The notes below the pieces were generated by a model, which was given only the letters and a program-made list of their open reading frames with translations, was not told the origin of the DNA and made no database searches. From assembly GCF_026239695.1 (NCBI RefSeq), contig NZ_JAPIVS010000008.1:1-64000 (forward strand): a stretch of 64,000 nucleotides of DNA, written 5' to 3'. A program made the translations under genes and the position numbers. The stretch comes from Pedobacter sp. MC2016-15 (GTDB lineage: Bacteria > Bacteroidota > Bacteroidia > Sphingobacteriales > Sphingobacteriaceae). This document shows positions 59,976-64,000 of the stretch, piece after piece. Every line of letters starts with the position of its first letter. Position 1 is the stretch's first letter.

Positions 59976-61742
59976 ATGATGAATTATAATCTAAACAGTC
60001 TGCCTGCCAATGAGGTAAAACATTCTACCTGGGGGGGATTAAAAAGCCTCTTAAAGCTCGTAGAACAGGAACGAACAACTATCGTTGTGGCAGTCTGTGC
60101 AATCTTGCTGAACTCAACACTCAACCTGTTGGGACCTTTCCTGATTGGTATGACTATCGATAAATATATTCAGACCAAACAGTACCACGGTGTTTTGGTG
60201 TTTTCAGGAATCTTATTTGCCATGTACAGCGTGGCTTTTGTCAGCAGTTACTTCCAGACGAATCTGATGGGAGGAGTGGGGCAGCGCATTATTTTTGAAC
60301 TGCGGAACAGCATCTTCAATAAGATTCAGCAGTTGCCGGTGGCATTTTTTAATGAAAATAAGGCGGGCGACCTGATTTCCAGGGTGAATAATGATACAGA
60401 TAAACTGAGCCAGTTTTTTTCGCAATCGCTGATGCAGTTTATAGGCAGTATTGTGACGATGATAGGTGCAGGAATCTTTTTACTGGTCATCAACATTGAA
60501 CTTGGTATCGCTACTTTAGTGCCGGCCCTGATCATCTTAATCTTTACCCGCGGGATCTCTCCCTGGGTGAAAAGCAGGAATGCTCTTAACTTAAAGAGCA
60601 CAGGTAGCATGAGTGCCGAGATACAGGAAAGCCTGAACAATTTTAAGGTAATCATTGCTTTCAACCGCCGGGATTATTTTAAAAAGAGGTTTGATATTGC
60701 CAACAAAGAAAATTATCGCACAGCAATCGGTGCAGGTCTCGCAAATAATATTTTTCTGCCTGTGTTCGGTCTGTTTTCTTCGATTGCACAATTAACAGTA
60801 CTGTCATTTGGAATTTATCTGATAACCCAGGGTGATTTCTCCGTTGGCCTGCTGGTGAGTTATCTGTCTTATGCCACCAACTTTTACAACCCTTTGAGGC
60901 AACTCGCATCGTTGTGGACCAGCTTTCAGGTGGCTCTTGCAGGATGGGACAGGATTTCGCAAATTTTGTCGTTGAGCAATAACCTGGTGACGGTTTTTGA
61001 TCATTCAGCTGAAGAGGAAAATCCTCCTTTGATGGAGTTCAGAAACGTGCATTTTGGTTACCAGGGAGGATTTGAGATCTTGCACAATATCAGTTTCTCT
61101 ATGCAGAAAGGTAAGACTTATGCTTTAGTAGGACCAACCGGCGGCGGAAAAACTACTACTGCTTCTGTGATGGCGCGTTTATACGACCCTCTACAGGGAA
61201 CAGTTCTGCTGAAAGGGAGAGATATCCGGAGTTATAGTGATCAGGAACGGGCAGAGAAGATTGGTTTTATCCTGCAGGAACCTTTTCTGTTTAGCGGAAC
61301 AGTGCGGGAAAACATTCTGTACAGTAATTCAAGATATCATCACTTTACCAACCAGCAGCTCATGGAGGTCCTGGAAGAAGCTAAACTGGAAGCACTGCTC
61401 CATACTTTTGATCAGGGACTGGAAAGTCCTGTAGAGTCCGGAGGGGAGAGTCTAAGCATCGGGCAAAAACAGCTGATTGCTTTTATGCGCGCGGTGCTGC
61501 GCAAGCCTGAACTGCTGATCCTCGATGAGGCCACCGCCAATATTGACACCATTACGGAGAAGCTGCTGGGGCAAATACTTGATAATCTGCCTGAAGAAAC
61601 TACCCTAGTAGTAATCGCCCACAGGCTGAATACTATTGAAAATGCCGATGACATCTACTTTATCAACTCTGGAGAAGTTACTCCCGCCGGTTCATTTAAA
61701 GAGGCTGTGGATAAACTGATGAATGGAAAGAGACTGAGTTAA
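59976..61742 (+). CDS. ABC exporter half-transporter, catalytic ATP-site subunit
   Basis: A 588-residue half-transporter, 14 bp after its partner gene. Six membrane helices (about 30-320, with 'LGPFLIGMTIDKYI' and 'GQRIIFELRNSIFNKIQQLPVAFFNENKAGDLISRVNNDTDKLSQF') precede the nucleotide-binding domain. It has Walker A GPTGGGKTT, a changed signature LSIGQKQL, Walker B with Glu (LLILDEATANID) and the switch His in 'VVIAHRLNTIENAD'. Intact Walker B/His plus altered signature mirrors the opposite pattern in the preceding protein, as in heterodimeric exporters such as TM287/288. It converges with the histidine kinase, their ends overlapping by 4 bp. Confidence 0.93.
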   Translation: MMNYNLNSLPANEVKHSTWGGLKSLLKLVEQERTTIVVAVCAILLNSTLNLLGPFLIGMTIDKYIQTKQYHGVLVFSGILFAMYSVAFVSSYFQTNLMGGVGQRIIFELRNSIFNKIQQLPVAFFNENKAGDLISRVNNDTDKLSQFFSQSLMQFIGSIVTMIGAGIFLLVINIELGIATLVPALIILIFTRGISPWVKSRNALNLKSTGSMSAEIQESLNNFKVIIAFNRRDYFKKRFDIANKENYRTAIGAGLANNIFLPVFGLFSSIAQLTVLSFGIYLITQGDFSVGLLVSYLSYATNFYNPLRQLASLWTSFQVALAGWDRISQILSLSNNLVTVFDHSAEEENPPLMEFRNVHFGYQGGFEILHNISFSMQKGKTYALVGPTGGGKTTTASVMARLYDPLQGTVLLKGRDIRSYSDQERAEKIGFILQEPFLFSGTVRENILYSNSRYHHFTNQQLMEVLEEAKLEALLHTFDQGLESPVESGGESLSIGQKQLIAFMRAVLRKPELLILDEATANIDTITEKLLGQILDNLPEETTLVVIAHRLNTIENADDIYFINSGEVTPAGSFKEAVDKLMNGKRLS

Positions 61743-64000
61743 ACAGTGTTTTCCTGTTCAGTGATCAAACCATCAAAAGATTTGTTGCGGATACGTTCTG
61801 CAGATGTTTTGCTGAGCTGTTCCAGCAGGGCACCAATATGTAATGGTTTGGAAAGATAATCATCCATACCAGCCACAAAACAGGCATTTTTATCTTCAGA
61901 CATCACGTTCGCGGTCATGGCAATGATTTTTGGCTGTAAGCCGGTCGACTGCCTGATCACTCTCGTTGCTTCAAGTCCATCCATTTCCGGCATGAGCACA
62001 TCCATGAGAATCAGGTCGTAATTTTTGCGTGTATACATTTCCACCGCTTCCCTGCCATTTTGTGCAAAGTCAGGGTCATATCCCAGCTTATTAAGGATTT
62101 TCATAGCGAGCTTCAGATTGATAGGATGATCTTCGGCAAGAAGGATCTGTAAAGGATAGCTGATCGCAAAGTCTGCTTTTAATAAGTTTGTGGTTTTTTC
62201 TTTTGCCTGGTTAGCAGAAGTTTGAACATGTAAAGTCTGGTGAATAATCCCTCTGAGCTGTTTGGTTTTAGCGGGTTTATTCAGCACTGCTGAGAACAGT
62301 TCGGGATATTTATGTTTACTTTCATCCCCAACTGAGCTCAGTAGAATAATTGGAAGGTCTTTATGCGTGGTCCTTATTCTCTGCGCCAGATCTACGCCGT
62401 CAATGTCAGGCATTTGCATATCCGTAATGACAAGGTCGAAATTTGAAGCGGCAGAAAGAAGTTCAAGCGCCTGCATTGGTGTATTGCAGATGGTAGGAAC
62501 AAAGCTCCATAACTCCAGCTGACCTTTCAATATCCTGAGATTGGTATGGTTATCGTCTACCACGAGGACTTTCTTTCCGACATTCTGACCAGGATCATTA
62601 AAAGCCGTTAATTGCTGCTCAGCAGTACCGGCCAGTGCCTTTATCGTAAAGGAAAACACAGTTCCATGATGTTCTTTGCTTCTTACGCTGATCGTACCCT
62701 GCATCAGGTTCACCAGTTTCTCACTGATGACCAGACCCAGTCCTGTACCTCCAAACTTCCGGGTATTCGAAGAATCTACCTGTGAGAAAGGCTTGAAGAG
62801 CTTGGAAAGTTTCTCTTCAGGTATGCCCATACCTGTATCCCTGATTTCGAAAAGGATACTGACCATATCCCCCTCGGCTGCCTGTTGTTTCACGCTGAGG
62901 TGGACCTCACCCTGCTTCGTAAATTTCATCGCATTACTGACCAGGTTGATCAGGATCTGGCGGAGCCTGAAACCATCGCCGATGAGGATTTCCGGCAGGT
63001 TATGGTCTATTTCATAGAGCAGGTCAAGTTTCTGCACTGCTGCCCGCTTGGTGAAAAGATCGATTACATCCTCGATACATTTTACCAGCTCAAAACTTTG
63101 CTCCTCGAGGTCGAGGTGGCCTGACTCAATTTTGGAATAGTCGAGAATATCATTGATCACATTCAGCAGCGCTTCACCACTGGTGCTGATGACATTTACA
63201 AAATCACGTTGTTCATCATTCAGAGGCGTTTCTGTGAGCAATGATGTCATGCCCATCACTCCATTCATCGGAGTCCTGATCTCATGGCTCATCGTGGCCA
63301 GGAAAATACTTTTCGCCTGTGCTGCCCGTTCGGCATCTTTCCTTGCATCAACAGCCACCTGATTTGACACCTTTAGCTCATTGTTTAACTTTTCAAGAGC
63401 CTCCTGATGTTCCTTTTTTTCATTGATATAGGCAAGCATGGCCGACTGGGTGCCGTTATATTTATTTAAGTGGTGCGCCCATAAACCGCATATAAAGAAA
63501 ATTACTGCTGTCAGTATGATATGGATAAAGATTGTCTGTGACTCCAGGTAGTCGAATGTGGTAAAGTAAACCCCGCCATATCCCACACTTTGGAGATAGT
63601 TAAGCCCCAAATGATGTATCGCTACAAAAATGAGCATAGGTACCTGTAACTTCCAGTTCTGATAGGTAATCAGAATAGCACTTCCGATGTAGGCGAAAAA
63701 ATGCATTTCGAACATGCCATGCATCTGGTATATAAACTGTGCCATGAAAATGCCGAGGCAAACGCTGAGTACATACTGGTAGAGCGTTGAATCGGGCATC
63801 AGCCATTTGATGGAATAATAAGCGAGAAGCGTGAGGCCCCCAACACCAATAGCAATATTCCAGGTGTCGTAGAATTGAGCCAGGATCAGCCCAGAGATAA
63901 AAAACGCAATCAGGAAATAGTTGATCAGCTTATCTGATCTTTTTTTAACATCAAACCTGTAGGCTTCCAGTGTATCGGTTACGTCATGGAAGGGGTTGCT
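61739..64000 (-). CDS. Hybrid sensor histidine kinase with two receiver domains (N-terminus beyond the window)
   Basis: The frame stays open to base 64000, giving at least 754 residues; the start is outside. The visible N-terminal part (63430-63960) holds about six membrane helices with conserved-looking histidines ('MFEMHFFAYIGSAILITYQNWKLQVPMLIFVAIHHLGLNYLQ'), a pattern I also associate with some chemoreceptor sensor domains. A short coiled coil leads to HisKA ('FLATMSHEIRTPMNGVMGM') and HATPase ('RQILINLVSNAMKFT', 'RDTGMGIPEEKLSKLF', 'GGTGLGLVISEKLV'). Two receivers follow, with 'VLVVDDNHTNLRILKG...LVITDMQMPDIDG' and 'ILLAEDHPINLKLAMK...LILMDVLMPEMDG'. There is no output domain, so phosphotransfer to another protein is expected. 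The signal is unknown. Confidence 0.93.
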   Translation of the reverse strand, partial: SNPFHDVTDTLEAYRFDVKKRSDKLINYFLIAFFISGLILAQFYDTWNIAIGVGGLTLLAYYSIKWLMPDSTLYQYVLSVCLGIFMAQFIYQMHGMFEMHFFAYIGSAILITYQNWKLQVPMLIFVAIHHLGLNYLQSVGYGGVYFTTFDYLESQTIFIHIILTAVIFFICGLWAHHLNKYNGTQSAMLAYINEKKEHQEALEKLNNELKVSNQVAVDARKDAERAAQAKSIFLATMSHEIRTPMNGVMGMTSLLTETPLNDEQRDFVNVISTSGEALLNVINDILDYSKIESGHLDLEEQSFELVKCIEDVIDLFTKRAAVQKLDLLYEIDHNLPEILIGDGFRLRQILINLVSNAMKFTKQGEVHLSVKQQAAEGDMVSILFEIRDTGMGIPEEKLSKLFKPFSQVDSSNTRKFGGTGLGLVISEKLVNLMQGTISVRSKEHHGTVFSFTIKALAGTAEQQLTAFNDPGQNVGKKVLVVDDNHTNLRILKGQLELWSFVPTICNTPMQALELLSAASNFDLVITDMQMPDIDGVDLAQRIRTTHKDLPIILLSSVGDESKHKYPELFSAVLNKPAKTKQLRGIIHQTLHVQTSANQAKEKTTNLLKADFAISYPLQILLAEDHPINLKLAMKILNKLGYDPDFAQNGREAVEMYTRKNYDLILMDVLMPEMDGLEATRVIRQSTGLQPKIIAMTANVMSEDKNACFVAGMDDYLSKPLHIGALLEQLSKTSAERIRNKSFDGLITEQENTV

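Noticed and set aside
1..64000. CRISPR array, tRNA, rRNA, prophage or insertion sequence
   Set aside because: No regularly spaced direct repeats, no tRNA-like cloverleaf, and no transposase or phage genes apart from a possible Rpn-type tail at 1-132.

Overview
The window looks like a chromosome segment from a Sphingobacteriaceae member, most likely Pedobacter or a close relative. The basis is an ECF sigma / FecR-DUF4974 pair next to TonB-dependent receptors with carboxypeptidase-like N-terminal domains, DUF2007 and DUF5703 proteins, HEPN-tailed sulfite reductase, and Bacteroidetes-type -7 boxes (TAnnTTTG) with little Shine-Dalgarno signal. I saw no phage, insertion sequence, CRISPR array, tRNA or rRNA.

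Layout. (1) 1-132: tail of a gene entering from the left. 172-606: DUF2007 protein. (2) 697-11527, minus strand: an ECF sigma factor and FecR anti-sigma factor followed by TonB receptor, phosphocholine-type phospholipase C and second TonB receptor, apparently one regulated operon for phospholipid-linked nutrients. (3) 11579-27432: a plant-polysaccharide cluster read outward from 15.4 kb. It holds a DUF5703 hydrolase and an SGNH esterase on the minus strand. On the plus strand are a GH67-like protein, an MGH1-type hydrolase, a GH28 polygalacturonase and a 2089-residue GH95-GH2-malectin fusion. It has no SusC/SusD pair. (4) 27572-34158: TetR regulator and tripartite RND efflux pump, with four copies of a 13-bp palindrome placed as operators. 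(5) 34236-39515: small HMA-like protein and sbcD-sbcC. (6) 39651-45761: alcohol dehydrogenase, two L,D-transpeptidases, START protein, membrane MutS-like ATPase. (7) 45919-53179: a compact assimilatory sulfate-reduction operon (sulfite reductase, cobA, siroheme synthase fused to a TSUP transporter, cysH, cysD, cysN). The [4Fe-4S] cysteines of CysH and the lack of cysC indicate the direct APS route. (8) 53379-64000: gluconate permease, outer-membrane receptor, zincless Fpg/Nei glycosylase, a heterodimeric ABC exporter and a hybrid histidine kinase that runs off the right edge.

The most unusual signals are non-coding. Two intergenic long hairpins (39.6 and 53.2 kb) share a nearly identical 38-bp core, yet have unrelated, self-complementary outer arms. 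Three DnaA-box matches lie within 45 bp at 57.25 kb between divergent genes. The TetR operator set is clear. Among proteins, the GH95-GH2-malectin fusion, the siroheme-synthase/TSUP fusion and the sigma/FecR/PLC operon deserve most attention.
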